DNA of 64,000 bases from Oscillospiraceae bacterium (GTDB taxonomy: Bacteria > Bacillota > Clostridia > Oscillospirales > Ruminococcaceae). Under the pieces are notes generated by a model, which was given only the letters and a program-made list of their open reading frames with translations, ran no database searches and was not told the origin of the DNA. The stretch covers positions 25,328 to 89,327 of the forward strand of contig JAJQFI010000003.1 of NCBI GenBank assembly GCA_021201235.1, given 5' to 3'. This document shows positions 1 through 8,693 of this stretch, piece by piece (within the stretch, counting starts at the first letter, position 1; each line of letters starts with the position of its first letter). The position numbers and the translations under genes are program-made.

Positions 1-1089
1 AAGCATCGAAAAGCCGTCCATAACCTCGGAAAATCCGGGCAAAAGTTCGGCTGATATGCTGTTTTTAACGCCTGAAAAGGTATTTTGAAGTCGGGTAAGT
101 GAATCCTCAAACTCCGCACTTGCTGAAACGGCGTCCTCGCTCATAATCATGCCGTAATCGTAGGCTTCCTGCTTGAGAGCCTCCGTTTCCTCGGCTGTCA
201 AGTTGAGAACCGCCGCCATATCGGTGGCTGATTTTCCGAGAAGGTCGGTCGCCGCCGATGTTCTTTCGGCACCCGATTCCATCCCTTGAAGTGCAGATAT
301 TACAAGGTCAAGCTGTTCTTCCTGCGAGAGACCGTTTAAGTCCTCAAGTGAAAGCCCAACAGCTTCTAATTTTGCCGCCGCTGTATCTGAGCCGTCCGCC
401 GCCTCGGTGATAACATCCGAGAGGGTTTTCATGCCTGTTTGTAGGTTATCAACATCGGTGCCGCAAAGCTCAAAGACATAAGCCCACTCTTGATAGGCAT
501 CTGTGCTTATGCCGATTTTTTGAGACATCTTGTCAATTTCATCGCCTGCTTCGGCGGTATCGTTGACCATGTCCCGAATCCCGGAGGCAATTTCGGCTAC
601 ACCTGCCACAACCGCTGTGATAGCCGCTGTAACAGCGACACACGCCGCTGTGGCGACCGACTCGAATGATTCCCAACCGCTCCCGGAATCCTCTGCGTCC
701 TCGCCCGCCTCTTGAGCGGCGTCACCGGTTTCGTCAAGTTCATCCTGAGCACTTTCGAGAGTGCTTTCGGTAGAGATAATCTGCCTCTCAAAGGCTCGGT
801 ATTGGTCGGTTCCTATTTCTCCGTTCGCAAACTGTTGCTCGACCTGACTCTGGACATCGCCGAGGGTTTCGAGCTTACTTGATGCGTTTGCAACCTGTTC
901 CGCTAAAATCTGTTCTTTCTGTGCAAGTAGTTCAGTGTTTGTCGGGTCTAACTTTAAGAGGCTTTCAACCTGCTTAAGCTCACTCTGTAGGTTTCTCGCC
1001 TGAGAATCGACATCTTTCAAAGCCGATGTGAGCTTTGTAGACTCGCCACTGATTTCGACGGTAATCCCCTTGATACCGTTCGATGCTAT
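1..1089 (-). CDS. phage tail tape measure protein, N-terminal part (continues beyond left edge)
   Basis: Open frame on the minus strand that runs off the window. The translation starts I/M-ASNGIKGITVEIS and has a coiled-coil N-terminus (repeated SKL, LKQVE, LLAQKEQ segments), an Ala/Val-rich hydrophobic stretch (VATAACVAVTAAITAVVAGV) and then helical tape-measure-like sequence. It follows the tail assembly chaperone, the usual place for a tape measure gene. The codon aligned with the usual N-terminus and 7 nt after a strong GGAGG is ATA (1089-1087). No ATG, GTG or TTG lies between the upstream in-frame stop and the conserved start region; the first conventional candidate is an internal TTG. 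I chose ATA. The protein sets tail length and scaffolds tail tube assembly. Confidence 0.9.
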   Translation of the reverse strand, partial: MASNGIKGITVEISGESTKLTSALKDVDSQARNLQSELKQVESLLKLDPTNTELLAQKEQILAEQVANASSKLETLGDVQSQVEQQFANGEIGTDQYRAFERQIISTESTLESAQDELDETGDAAQEAGEDAEDSGSGWESFESVATAACVAVTAAITAVVAGVAEIASGIRDMVNDTAEAGDEIDKMSQKIGISTDAYQEWAYVFELCGTDVDNLQTGMKTLSDVITEAADGSDTAAAKLEAVGLSLEDLNGLSQEEQLDLVISALQGMESGAERTSAATDLLGKSATDMAAVLNLTAEETEALKQEAYDYGMIMSEDAVSASAEFEDSLTRLQNTFSGVKNSISAELLPGFSEVMDGFSML

Positions 1090-1093
1090 GTCC

Positions 1094-1662
1094 TTACCTC
1101 CTAAACTTTTCTCTTAGCTTTTGCCGTTCCGGCTCGGTTGTGCTTAAACGCTTGCAGTCTTCAAGATACTTTCTGCCGCTTTCTGTCTGTAATTGCTTGT
1201 AGATAAACGCCTCACGCAAATAGAACATGAAATCATCAATATAAAGCTCTTCTACATCGTAGAAGCTTATCCGTAAATAATCAGCAACCAGTTTTTCGGC
1301 GTATGTATCGACGCTGTATGACGGAACCGCACTGCCCTCATTCGGGTAGTACGGTATTTTTAGTTTGGGTTGTTTCCGAGCTCCTTGAGGAATTTCTGAT
1401 ATTCGTTTATGAGTAGCTTAACATCTCCAATATCGAACATCTCTTCAAGCTCTTCGGGCGTAAAAGTAACGCCGGAGGGGTTATCAGACAAAATCATCGC
1501 TGACATCTCTAAGAGACCGCCGAAGGTTTTGTTTTTTGGATCGCTTCCAAATTCGACGAATTTCTCATAAAACTTTTTCTTTGACGGACGGACAAGAACC
1601 TTTCTTCCGTCCTCGAGAGTAACCGTCATGAATTTCTTTTCTCTTTTTGTGTAATCGAGCAT
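1094..1662 (-). CDS. tail assembly chaperone, -1 frameshift fusion (gpGT-like) product
   Basis: A -1 shift at 1369-1363 joins the 100-residue short protein to an 89-residue downstream frame beginning LKIPYYPNEG and ending EKFRR at a TAA at 1096-1094. The downstream frame is fully open and has no start codon or ribosome binding site near its beginning, so it can only be made by frameshifting. Total length would be 189 residues. Its terminal AGGAGG also serves as the ribosome binding site of the tape measure gene. This matches the G/GT arrangement of lambda-like and HK97-like siphophages. Confidence 0.85.
1360..1662 (-). CDS. tail assembly chaperone, short (gpG-like) product
   Basis: 100-residue acidic/basic helical protein between the tail tube gene and the tape measure gene, the standard site of the siphophage tail assembly chaperone. 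The last sense codons before the TAA are CCA AAC, which form the slippery heptamer C CCA AAC. This short product would be made by ribosomes that do not shift. The family wraps the hydrophobic tape measure protein before the tube polymerises. Identification rests on gene order, size and the frameshift signal rather than on a recognised domain. Confidence 0.8.
   Translation of the reverse strand: MLDYTKREKKFMTVTLEDGRKVLVRPSKKKFYEKFVEFGSDPKNKTFGGLLEMSAMILSDNPSGVTFTPEELEEMFDIGDVKLLINEYQKFLKELGNNPN
1363..1369 (-). promoter_or_regulatory. -1 programmed frameshift slippery site CCCAAAC
   Basis: The minus-strand heptamer C CCA AAC fits X XXY YYZ with the zero frame set exactly (CCA AAC), and the zero-frame stop TAA follows immediately. 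This is the classical geometry for tandem -1 slippage. Confidence 0.85.
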
Positions 1663-1691
1663 TTTAACAGACCTCCATAAAATTTATATTG

Positions 1692-1719
1692 CACCTCAAC
1701 CGGCGAACCGGCTGAGGTG
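1692..1719 (-). terminator. hairpin with TTCG loop between tail tube and chaperone genes
   Basis: On the minus strand a 12-bp stem (CACCTCAGCCGG with CCGGTTGAGGTG, one G-U pair) closes a TTCG loop. It is followed by AT-rich sequence without a clean T-run. It probably lowers read-through from the highly expressed tail tube gene, or protects its mRNA 3' end. Complete termination is unlikely because the tail genes downstream lack another visible promoter. Confidence 0.55.
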
Positions 1720-1739
1720 TGTCTTGGCATTAAGCCGAA

Positions 1740-2288
1740 TTAAGCGGCTGACTTGATTTCTTCCTTGTAGATGATTCTGGTTCCGTCGCTGTCATGCGGT
1801 GCGGCTCTGAATTCGGCATCTACAACGGTCTCTTTATCCTTTGCAAAGGCGAGAGAGAAGCCGCTTTCGTTCTTACCGACGATAGTAACCCTGATATCGC
1901 CGTCGACGGCGTCCTCATGGACGAAGTGCAGGACATAGAGCTTTTTGTTTTCGTTTCCGATTCCGCCGATTTTGACGGTGCGGAGCGTGCTGGTCTCGGT
2001 GACCTTCGCCGTTGCACAAAGAGCCGCCAAGGTATTGCCATTAAAGGTAATGATGCCGGTCTTGAATTTCGCCTCTTCGGCGGTGAGAATGGTCTTCTCA
2101 ACCAGTCCGAAATCGTCTGTTGCGGTGTAGAACGTCGGGCTGTATTCGAGCGTTGCGCCGCCCTGAATCAGACCGAGGATGTTGTCGTCGGTTTCGAGTG
2201 TTGCATCGTCCGGGATTTCGTTGTCATACTCTGCATAGTAGAGCTTGCCGCTTCCCAAAACGATTATATCAATGTTGTTAGTAGCCAT
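1740..2288 (-). CDS. major tail (tube) protein
   Basis: 182 residues, beta-rich and acidic. It begins MATNNIDIIVLGSGKLYYAEYD, has a GGATLEYSP segment and ends in a charged tail, which resembles siphophage tail tube proteins. It sits between the connector/terminator cluster and the tail assembly chaperone. A good AAAGGAAAATTAAAC leader precedes the ATG. A stable hairpin follows the stop, as often seen behind structural genes that need high expression. Function is assigned from position, size and sequence character. Confidence 0.8.
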   Translation of the reverse strand: MATNNIDIIVLGSGKLYYAEYDNEIPDDATLETDDNILGLIQGGATLEYSPTFYTATDDFGLVEKTILTAEEAKFKTGIITFNGNTLAALCATAKVTETSTLRTVKIGGIGNENKKLYVLHFVHEDAVDGDIRVTIVGKNESGFSLAFAKDKETVVDAEFRAAPHDSDGTRIIYKEEIKSAA

Positions 2289-2290
2289 GT

Positions 2291-2647
2291 TTAATTTTCC
2301 TTTCTGATTTTCTCTGTTATCGTAAATTTGTAGGTCGTCTGATATAGAGCTTCATCCGAATTGAATCGCTCTTCTTTTTCCCACTCAAAGGGATATAGAG
2401 CCCGCTCGAGGCTTCTTTCGAGACCGGCGTCAAATTTATCGGTATAGAGTTCAATCTCAATGTCTTTTCTCACTAAGAGAATTTTATAGTCCGCTCCGCC
2501 TGCCTGCTCACCTGTCGTCCAATAGATGATATAGGGCACCTTCGGCGGGTGAGATGTTTTATAGTCCTTATACTGATAAAAGGCAAAGGGAATCCCGAGC
2601 GGTTCGAGTATGCTTTCAATCAGCGGCTCTTTTCTCGCATCAGCCAT
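2291..2647 (-). CDS. phage tail terminator-like / tail completion protein
   Basis: 118 residues, immediately upstream of the tail tube gene (2-nt gap) and overlapping the preceding gene by 8 nt. Position matches the tail terminator of HK97-type phages, which caps the tube and joins it to the head connector. The sequence has an alpha/beta make-up (VPYIIYWTTGEQ, KDIEIELYTDKFD) in keeping with that fold. No catalytic motif is expected. Confidence 0.65.
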   Translation of the reverse strand: MADARKEPLIESILEPLGIPFAFYQYKDYKTSHPPKVPYIIYWTTGEQAGGADYKILLVRKDIEIELYTDKFDAGLERSLERALYPFEWEKEERFNSDEALYQTTYKFTITEKIRKEN

Positions 2648-3026
2648 TCTCTATTGCCTCCTTAATCAGCTTTGTAAGTTCTTCTTTGGCTTTCTCGACA
2701 TTCGGCTCGATGTGCGGAATTGCCGCAACCCGTCCGCCACCGATTTTTGCGTGACCGTTTTCGAGCAAGTGCGAATAATACCTGCCGGGGGTCTTCACAT
2801 ACCATAGCTTCGTTTTGCCGAAAGTACTGTTTGACGTCGTTTTCGACGATATGGATTTCCGATAGTTTCCGGTTCTTTTCGGCGCGTCTGCTCTGGTATT
2901 CGAGACTAATTCCTTCGTGACCGTGTCCACGGCATCCTTGACAGCCTCGGCGACCTTATCGGAGTAATTGTCGAGCTGACCGGTAATCTCTTCGGCAATC
3001 GCCGAAACACTAACCACATTCGCCAC
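2640..3026 (-). CDS. HK97 gp10-like neck/tail component
   Basis: 128 residues, GTG start after AGAGGTG. It contains the pattern typical of the HK97 gp10 group: a helical N-terminus, RADAPKRTGNYRKSI (compare A-P-x-x-T-G-x-L) and a C-terminal HIEPNVEKAKEELTKLIKEA helix. It sits between head closure and tail terminator proteins and is probably a neck protein at the head-tail junction. Confidence 0.75.
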   Translation of the reverse strand: MANVVSVSAIAEEITGQLDNYSDKVAEAVKDAVDTVTKELVSNTRADAPKRTGNYRKSISSKTTSNSTFGKTKLWYVKTPGRYYSHLLENGHAKIGGGRVAAIPHIEPNVEKAKEELTKLIKEAIENG

Positions 3027-3036
3027 GAAATCACCT

Positions 3037-3330
3037 CTAATTGCGGATGCCGAGTCTGTCTGTAAGATAAAGCTCTGTTTTGCCGTTATCCTTCATGTAG
3101 GTTCGATAAATCGCATAACGGCGGTGTTTAACAATTACGAGTGTCTGACCTTCGTAATCCTCGGTTCTGACTGACAGACGCATTTCTGCTTTAAAGCCGA
3201 TTTGCGCCGCCGAAAAGAATTCCGCTTGTCCGACACTCGAAATTTCCGCAAACACGTCCGTTTTTTCCTCTTTGCCTTCGGCAATCTCGGCGATTAATGT
3301 AACGATGTCGTCATTAACCACTGTAGCCAC
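3037..3330 (-). CDS. head closure / head-tail joining protein
   Basis: 97 residues, small beta-barrel-like sequence with the pattern FSAAQIGFKAEMRLSVRTEDYEGQ, which resembles the phage head-tail joining (stopper) family. It overlaps the upstream adaptor gene by 17 nt. Initiation is at a GTG; a second in-frame GTG nine bases later has a better-spaced ribosome binding site (AAGGCGG), so the true start is uncertain by three codons. Confidence 0.7.
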   Translation of the reverse strand: MATVVNDDIVTLIAEIAEGKEEKTDVFAEISSVGQAEFFSAAQIGFKAEMRLSVRTEDYEGQTLVIVKHRRYAIYRTYMKDNGKTELYLTDRLGIRN

Positions 3331-3598
3331 CGCCTTTTATCTTCGTGAGGAACATATCATAAGCGTTCATCAGCTTGTCACGGTCTGGGTTACTGCCATA
3401 GTTCGCATTGGCAAAGGTCAAAACAGCTTCACGGATAAGCGGGTCGTCGCAGGCGGATAGATAGCTATCCGCCACGCCAATTCTTTGAAGGTCTCTTATA
3501 GCCGCCTCTAAGAGCTGTTTAATATCCTCGTCCAGTACGTTGGAGGTCGTCTTTCTGAGACGGATTTTCGCCGCATTAAGCAGCTCTTGAGTTACCAT
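3314..3598 (-). CDS. head-tail connector (gp6-like adaptor)
   Basis: 94 residues, mostly helical: LNAAKIRLRKTT, DEDIKQLLEAAIRDLQRIGV, DDPLIREAVLTFANANYG. This is the typical layout of the short gp6-like connector that binds the portal ring. It starts with ATG after GAGGTGAAATT and lies directly behind the capsid gene. Confidence 0.8.
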   Translation of the reverse strand: MVTQELLNAAKIRLRKTTSNVLDEDIKQLLEAAIRDLQRIGVADSYLSACDDPLIREAVLTFANANYGSNPDRDKLMNAYDMFLTKIKGGGYSG

Positions 3599-3621
3599 AA
3601 TTTCACCTCACCGATAGCTTA

Positions 3622-4782
3622 TCAGGTTGTAGCCGCCTTCTTGACACGGATAAATCCGTTGTGTGCCGCTACATTGCCGCCGGCAAAGATGCTCGCTCTG
3701 TGAGCAATCTGTCCCTGCTTGAACTTGTACTCGGTCGACCTCTGAACTTCCATATCAGAGAATATCGGGAGCTCATAGTTGTGGAGTGAGCCGTATGCCA
3801 TGCAGTAGGCGCCGTCCTCGGTGGACTCGGACGATATGCTTCCGCAAATCGAGTTGACGACATAAGGCACGCCGTCAATGGTTCCGGTGTTGCCGTGGTG
3901 GACGATGGTATAAGCCTTTGTGCCGTCGGCGTTTCTCGCAGTTGCAAACGCCTTCAGGTCTGTCTTCGAGAGAATCAGGTATGCGACGTCCTCGACATCC
4001 TCATCTCCGCCGTAGCTATAGATGATTTCGTCAAGCGTGGTTTCGTCGATAGCCGAAATCTCGAGGTCGGTGTCTCTGTCGATGATGTCCTTTGCGGCTT
4101 CATCCGGATTGTAGAAGATGCCGACGAGCTCGCCGGAACCGCCTTCACCGACAAGAATCTGACGCGAGAGATACTTCTTTACGGCTCTTTCGGTCGAAGT
4201 GCTGATAACGCCGTCGTAATCAGCCGGAGCGAGTCTCGAAATCTCCTCGGGCTCTTCGCAATAAGCAGTGATTTTGGTCTTTGTCATTTCGGCATAGCCA
4301 AACTCCGGCTCGATTTCGTTATAGTCCGAGTTTTCGGCGGTGTATGCGCCGATTCCGTTAGACTTCTCAAATCCTCTGCGATAGGATTCGCCGCCCTTGA
4401 GAGGCACGATTTTGACGAGGTCGACGAGGCTCGAAACGTCGTTAAAGGTAGGATTAACGTCGTTTGCATTATGCTGAGGCATTGCAACCGTTTCGGAGGT
4501 GATAGCATCCTTGTAGGTTACTTTGCTTCCGTCCTTGAGCTGTTTGCCTCTCTTGGTCGCCTCATCGGTGACGGTCTCAACCTCGGCTCTTGCAGATGCC
4601 TCTTCAACACCGGCGTTAGCAAGGTCGGATAGGTGCTTTCTTGCCTCGGCTTCCTCGATTTTGGCTGAGAGCTCGACGGCTTCATTCGTGAGCTTGTTCA
4701 AAGTCTCGATATCGCCTTCGGGGACTTTTGCCGCCTCGTCCTTGATAGCACGCAAGCGGGCTTTCATTTCTTTCAAATTCAT
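3622..4782 (-). CDS. major capsid protein, HK97 fold
   Basis: 386 residues. The N-terminal 60-70 residues are a charged coiled coil (MNLKEMKARLRAIKDEA and on), the scaffolding delta domain removed by the phage protease. The rest has HK97-fold features, including the N-arm/E-loop region and a C-terminal DMEVQRSTEYKFKQGQI segment. I start at the ATG at 4782, which follows AAAGGAGAAAACC; an upstream in-frame start would lack a ribosome binding site. The protease gene lies directly upstream. Confidence 0.92.
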   Translation of the reverse strand: MNLKEMKARLRAIKDEAAKVPEGDIETLNKLTNEAVELSAKIEEAEARKHLSDLANAGVEEASARAEVETVTDEATKRGKQLKDGSKVTYKDAITSETVAMPQHNANDVNPTFNDVSSLVDLVKIVPLKGGESYRRGFEKSNGIGAYTAENSDYNEIEPEFGYAEMTKTKITAYCEEPEEISRLAPADYDGVISTSTERAVKKYLSRQILVGEGGSGELVGIFYNPDEAAKDIIDRDTDLEISAIDETTLDEIIYSYGGDEDVEDVAYLILSKTDLKAFATARNADGTKAYTIVHHGNTGTIDGVPYVVNSICGSISSESTEDGAYCMAYGSLHNYELPIFSDMEVQRSTEYKFKQGQIAHRASIFAGGNVAAHNGFIRVKKAATT

Positions 4783-4799
4783 TGATAGGTTTTCTCCTT

Positions 4800-5513
4800 T
4801 CAAATTGCCTTGATATAGGCTCTGATTAATTTTTCTGTTTGCCTCTGGCAAACTGTATTATCAGCCGCTTGCGCGGGATTGATAATCTGACTGATTTCGG
4901 GCATCTTCGCAAATGATAGCGAGGTCGCACATGCCGCCAACTGTACTTTTTCACCGGCGACGACGTTCTTAAAGAGCTTTTCACTCTGTTCACCTGTGAG
5001 CCATGTTTCTTCGTCCATCATTTTCTTGACATCCTCAATGTTGACTCCGTCGCAAAGATTCTCTCTGTAGACGTTGACGATACCTTCTCCGATGACATCT
5101 ACCTCATCGGCGAGCTTACGGAGCGCCGCTGAATTGAGACCATATGCCGAAACGATAGGATTGTGAATCATCATATAAGCGTTTGACGGAATTTTCACAA
5201 CATCGCCTGCTAAAGCGATGACCGAGGCTATGGATGCCGCCATGCCGTCAACGTAGACGGTCTTATAGCCCTGATGCCGCTTGAGCATGTTGTAGATAGC
5301 CATTCCGGCAAATAAAGCTCCGCCGCAGGAATTGATATAGATATTAAGGCTTTTGCCCTGAACGTTGTTCAAGAAGTCTCTGACATACTGAGGATATTTG
5401 TCCTCATCCGTCCATGCCTCCCACTCATCCGAGACTATATCGCCGTAGAAATACAAGTCCGCCGAGGTGAGTGTTTCATTCTTGACCTTCAAAAGCTCAT
5501 TCAATTTTGGCAT
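4800..5513 (-). CDS. ClpP-like prohead protease
   Basis: 237 residues from the ATG at 5513 (leader AGGGAGAATAACA). Clp protease features are visible: INSCGGALFAGMAIYN, the nucleophile Ser region GMAASIASVIAL, the His region MMIHNP, and MMDEETWLTGEQ near the third catalytic residue. It matures the capsid by cutting the delta domain of the neighbouring capsid protein. It overlaps the end of the portal gene by 17 nt. Confidence 0.92.
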   Translation of the reverse strand: MPKLNELLKVKNETLTSADLYFYGDIVSDEWEAWTDEDKYPQYVRDFLNNVQGKSLNIYINSCGGALFAGMAIYNMLKRHQGYKTVYVDGMAASIASVIALAGDVVKIPSNAYMMIHNPIVSAYGLNSAALRKLADEVDVIGEGIVNVYRENLCDGVNIEDVKKMMDEETWLTGEQSEKLFKNVVAGEKVQLAACATSLSFAKMPEISQIINPAQAADNTVCQRQTEKLIRAYIKAI

Positions 5514-6741
5514 TGTTATTCTCCCTTCGTGTTTTGTCGTTGGCTTCCGACTTATCTGCACCGCCGTCCTCATTCCTGCCGACCTGATAAAGAGACTGAT
5601 TATTTGTGTTGACGTAGTTCAAAGATATTTGTCTTACGTCGCCGTCCTCAATCTGAGGCATGTATAACAGCTCTCTGTATTCGTTGATTGTGATAACGCC
5701 TCGGTCGAAGAGCGTCTGACCGATTGATGCTCTTGACGTCAAGCTTGCATACTGTAGCCGGTTCGGCGTGAATATAACCGAGTTGCCGAAGCCTCTTTCG
5801 CGCTCTGTAAAAAGCTTATAGGTAAACTCGAGCGATAATTGAACGGCAATCGGCTCAATGGTAGACTCAAAGAAGCTGTTCCATTCTTCGGCGTTATAAT
5901 TGCCGGTCAGAATCTTTTCATTGATGCCGTAATAGCGATAAATATCGCTTCGGAAAAATTCAGCCTGAGACGTGGGAACGCTTTTTGCCTCTTGGTTGAT
6001 TTCGTGGAACTCAAATTCGTTGTCAATGCCGGCAATTCCGCCTTCGTTTTCGGCTGAAAGATAGGCGCTCTTGAAGTCATTAACCTTCTGCTGTAGCTCT
6101 TTATCGTCGATAAAGTTGTTATATTTCAGATAGCCCCGAAGGCTCGCGGAATTTTTGACAACGTTTTTGATGCCTTGATAGGTGGTATTGAGAAGGTCGA
6201 GCGTTCCGCCTAAATCGTAATCCGGCGGAGTACCTAAGAACCGCTTTTCGTTATATCGAGCCTTAAGGTGTATGACGAACTGATAAGGCACGGTATATTC
6301 GTTATTGTCATAGCTCCAGATGAACCGGAACCAGACGTTGCCGTCTTCATCTTCAAAGATTCGATGCGAGCCGACGGATATCGGCTGAATCCTTTCGACC
6401 TCGGTGTAATCGTCCGACCAGAATATAACCGCGAAGGCGTTTGATGTAAACACCAAATCCGCCGCCATACGGTAAAGAAAATCATATGTAGAGCATTCCG
6501 GGCACGGTCTTATGTTCAAGAGCCGTGATAGCTTATCGTTTTTGACAACAGTGCCTTTTGAATCTTTGCGGATGACCTGAGGCGATAGCTTGGCGACATT
6601 CGATGCGATTGCATTGGCAATTCCGCCGATGATTGCACTATCCCGCAGGCTTCCCGACGTTCCGTATTCCGACCGACCGCCGAAAAATATCTGCACTGTT
6701 TTCTTTTTCAAACCGCTGAAAAAGCGCTGAAATATATTCAC
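5497..6741 (-). CDS. phage portal protein, HK97 family
   Basis: 414 residues. The N-terminal FQRFFSGLKKK basic patch, the STYDFLYRMAADLVFTSNAFAVIFW region and the NRLQYASLTSRASIGQTLFDRGVITINEYRELL-type C-terminal segment (first part shown in two pieces here: NRLQYASL, GVITINEYRELL) are typical of the HK97 portal family. It forms the dodecameric ring at the capsid vertex. It overlaps the terminase large subunit by 4 nt. Confidence 0.92.
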   Translation of the reverse strand: MNIFQRFFSGLKKKTVQIFFGGRSEYGTSGSLRDSAIIGGIANAIASNVAKLSPQVIRKDSKGTVVKNDKLSRLLNIRPCPECSTYDFLYRMAADLVFTSNAFAVIFWSDDYTEVERIQPISVGSHRIFEDEDGNVWFRFIWSYDNNEYTVPYQFVIHLKARYNEKRFLGTPPDYDLGGTLDLLNTTYQGIKNVVKNSASLRGYLKYNNFIDDKELQQKVNDFKSAYLSAENEGGIAGIDNEFEFHEINQEAKSVPTSQAEFFRSDIYRYYGINEKILTGNYNAEEWNSFFESTIEPIAVQLSLEFTYKLFTERERGFGNSVIFTPNRLQYASLTSRASIGQTLFDRGVITINEYRELLYMPQIEDGDVRQISLNYVNTNNQSLYQVGRNEDGGADKSEANDKTRRENNNAKIE

Positions 6742-8429
6742 TTGGTGCTCTTCACCTCCAGATGCTGATTCTTGAGTTGTTTCTCGTATTGAGAGTAATA
6801 TTTGCTCCTGACCGTCAACGCATCTACAACCGACATAAATCCGTCGATATGTGAGCGTGGATTAATCTTGACCGGCTTCATTCGCCCGTCGCCAGAGTTA
6901 ATCTGCACGGCGACATTCAAGAGGTGAGATTTCAAGAGCTGATTCTCACCGAACTCGATTCTTTGCTCTTTTATTGTGCCTTCAAGCTCTTTGAGGATAG
7001 GCGATAAGTTCGTGCCCTGATAAACATCATCGGTATGGAGCCCGGCTTTGTTGAGGTCTTGGATGAGATACTGAATCGAATATCTATCATAGCCGACCAT
7101 AAGCGGTCTTATCTTGTATTGCCTTAGCAGTGTTACCATCCAATCGAAGATGTCTTTATAGTCGATAAAGTGGTCTCCCGATGGCGTCAGCCAACCTCGT
7201 TTGACGTAAATCGAGTATGGAACGCCTTCCTCATCTTCGGCAACCTTGATTCGGTCTCTTGGCATGAAAAGCTGAGTAATGGCATACATCTTTTCGTTCT
7301 TTTCGATAACCACCGAAGCCGCTGTGAGGTCGGTTGTCTGAGAGGCATCTATTCCGGCGACACAATAGCAACCGGCAAAGTCTAATAGCGAGTATTTTGC
7401 CTGAGTGACCTTGTCCACGTCCTCATACGATAACCATGCGACCGATGTATTTTGTTTTATATTGCAGTATTTTGCTAAGAACTCCGCTCTTTTCGATAGC
7501 GAGCCTTTGGCAATCTTGATTTCTTCTTTGTAAAAATCCTCTGAGACCGAAACGCCTAAATTTGGATTCGACTTTTCTAACTCTTCGAGACTATCCCATT
7601 TTTCGGTATCATCGATCATGTAGAGAAACGGCAAAAGCCTCTCTTCGGCGTCGCTTCCGCCCAAGCCTCTGAGGAACGCCGTCGAGCGTCTGACAAGTTC
7701 GTCATAGATTCCACCGTCGACATATCCGGCGGTGCAAATTGACAGCATGAGCGGTTGTCTTCGAGCACCGAGTGCGGATTTCATAACTTCGTATTGTCTC
7801 AAGCCTTGAGCCGATGTCCACGCCTCGATTTCATCACACACAACCAGATGCGGATTAAAGCCGTCTGATTTCTTCGAGTTGAAAGCTAAACGGCGAATCG
7901 ACGTATTGAGCGACGGGATATAAATATCATTTCGGCGCTTGAGTGTGAATTTCGGATTTGCAAGGTCGGGGTCTGACTGCGTTATCTGATAAAAGGCATC
8001 ATATACCAAATCAGCCTGCTCGAGTTTCGGAGCGAGGCAATATATCTTTGCACCGTATTCGCCGTCGATATATGCCATATATGCGATGATAGCCGCCGCA
8101 AAAAGCGTTTTGCCGTTCTTCCTCGCTACAACGATAAATACCTCTCGAAATTGTCTGTAGCCTTCATCGTCGACGATGCCGAATATAGCTGAAACGATAG
8201 CTTTTTGCCAAAGCTCGAGCTTGAGAAGGTCTGACCGACCCTCGGAATGGTGGCAAAAGTTTTCTATGAATTTGATGGCTTTGTTAGCTTTGCGGGAATC
8301 GAATTTGTATCTGCCTGAATCCAGCCCGGCGATGAGAATCTCATAGATTCGATGAATCCATTTGCCGGCTCTGATTTGCCCGCTCTTGATGGCATCATAA
8401 TATTCGTGGATATAATTTGCACTGCTCAT
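6738..8429 (-). CDS. phage terminase large subunit
   Basis: 563 residues. The ATPase domain has a Walker A-like VARKNGKT (about residue 160) and Walker B LVVCDEIEAW; the C-terminal nuclease domain has AGIDASQTTDLTA. These define the HK97-type TerL packaging motor. The ATG at 8429 follows AAGGTGAGGCG. It overlaps the portal gene by 4 nt. It is separated from the small subunit gene by an unusual 386-nt gap. Confidence 0.95.
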   Translation of the reverse strand: MSSANYIHEYYDAIKSGQIRAGKWIHRIYEILIAGLDSGRYKFDSRKANKAIKFIENFCHHSEGRSDLLKLELWQKAIVSAIFGIVDDEGYRQFREVFIVVARKNGKTLFAAAIIAYMAYIDGEYGAKIYCLAPKLEQADLVYDAFYQITQSDPDLANPKFTLKRRNDIYIPSLNTSIRRLAFNSKKSDGFNPHLVVCDEIEAWTSAQGLRQYEVMKSALGARRQPLMLSICTAGYVDGGIYDELVRRSTAFLRGLGGSDAEERLLPFLYMIDDTEKWDSLEELEKSNPNLGVSVSEDFYKEEIKIAKGSLSKRAEFLAKYCNIKQNTSVAWLSYEDVDKVTQAKYSLLDFAGCYCVAGIDASQTTDLTAASVVIEKNEKMYAITQLFMPRDRIKVAEDEEGVPYSIYVKRGWLTPSGDHFIDYKDIFDWMVTLLRQYKIRPLMVGYDRYSIQYLIQDLNKAGLHTDDVYQGTNLSPILKELEGTIKEQRIEFGENQLLKSHLLNVAVQINSGDGRMKPVKINPRSHIDGFMSVVDALTVRSKYYSQYEKQLKNQHLEVKSTK

Positions 8430-8693
8430 CGCCTCACCTTCGTTAAAGGCTTTAATTGCCTGTGAAATGCTTGTTAATTGCTTGCAACTGACTTACAACC
8501 AAGTTGCAACTTGTAAATATCGCTTACAAGTTGAAAAGGGGTGTCGTCCGCCCGTGGACGAGCTTGAATAAGCAGGGGAAGCCAGTAAAACCGCCAATAC
8601 CGACTCCCGGGCGGACTGATAGGAAAGACAGATATGGGTCTGTTGCAATATTATCATACAACAAATTTAGCCTTCACCACTCGCAACTTTAAT
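8430..8693. other. non-coding structured gap between terminase genes
   Basis: The gap between the terminase subunits holds several inverted repeats. CAACTTGTAA/TTACAAGTTG is at 8507-8533 with 7 nt between arms. GTCCGCCCG and CGGGCGGAC stand about 55 nt apart and enclose smaller complementary segments. There is also a short ACAGA/TCTGT hairpin. No convincing gene is present; a plus-strand 61-codon frame here has no phage-like features. It could be a structured RNA, a packaging site or an insertion remnant. Confidence 0.5.

Noticed and set aside
1794..2294. 166-codon plus-strand frame opposite the tail tube gene
   Set aside because: Shadow of a well-supported minus-strand gene; no ribosome binding site or sensible protein features.
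3895..4632. 245-codon plus-strand frame opposite the capsid gene
   Set aside because: Antisense shadow of the major capsid gene, produced by its codon bias.
8504..8692. 61-codon plus-strand frame in the terminase gap
   Set aside because: Runs against the phage operon, overlaps inverted repeats, and has no ribosome binding site or recognisable sequence.
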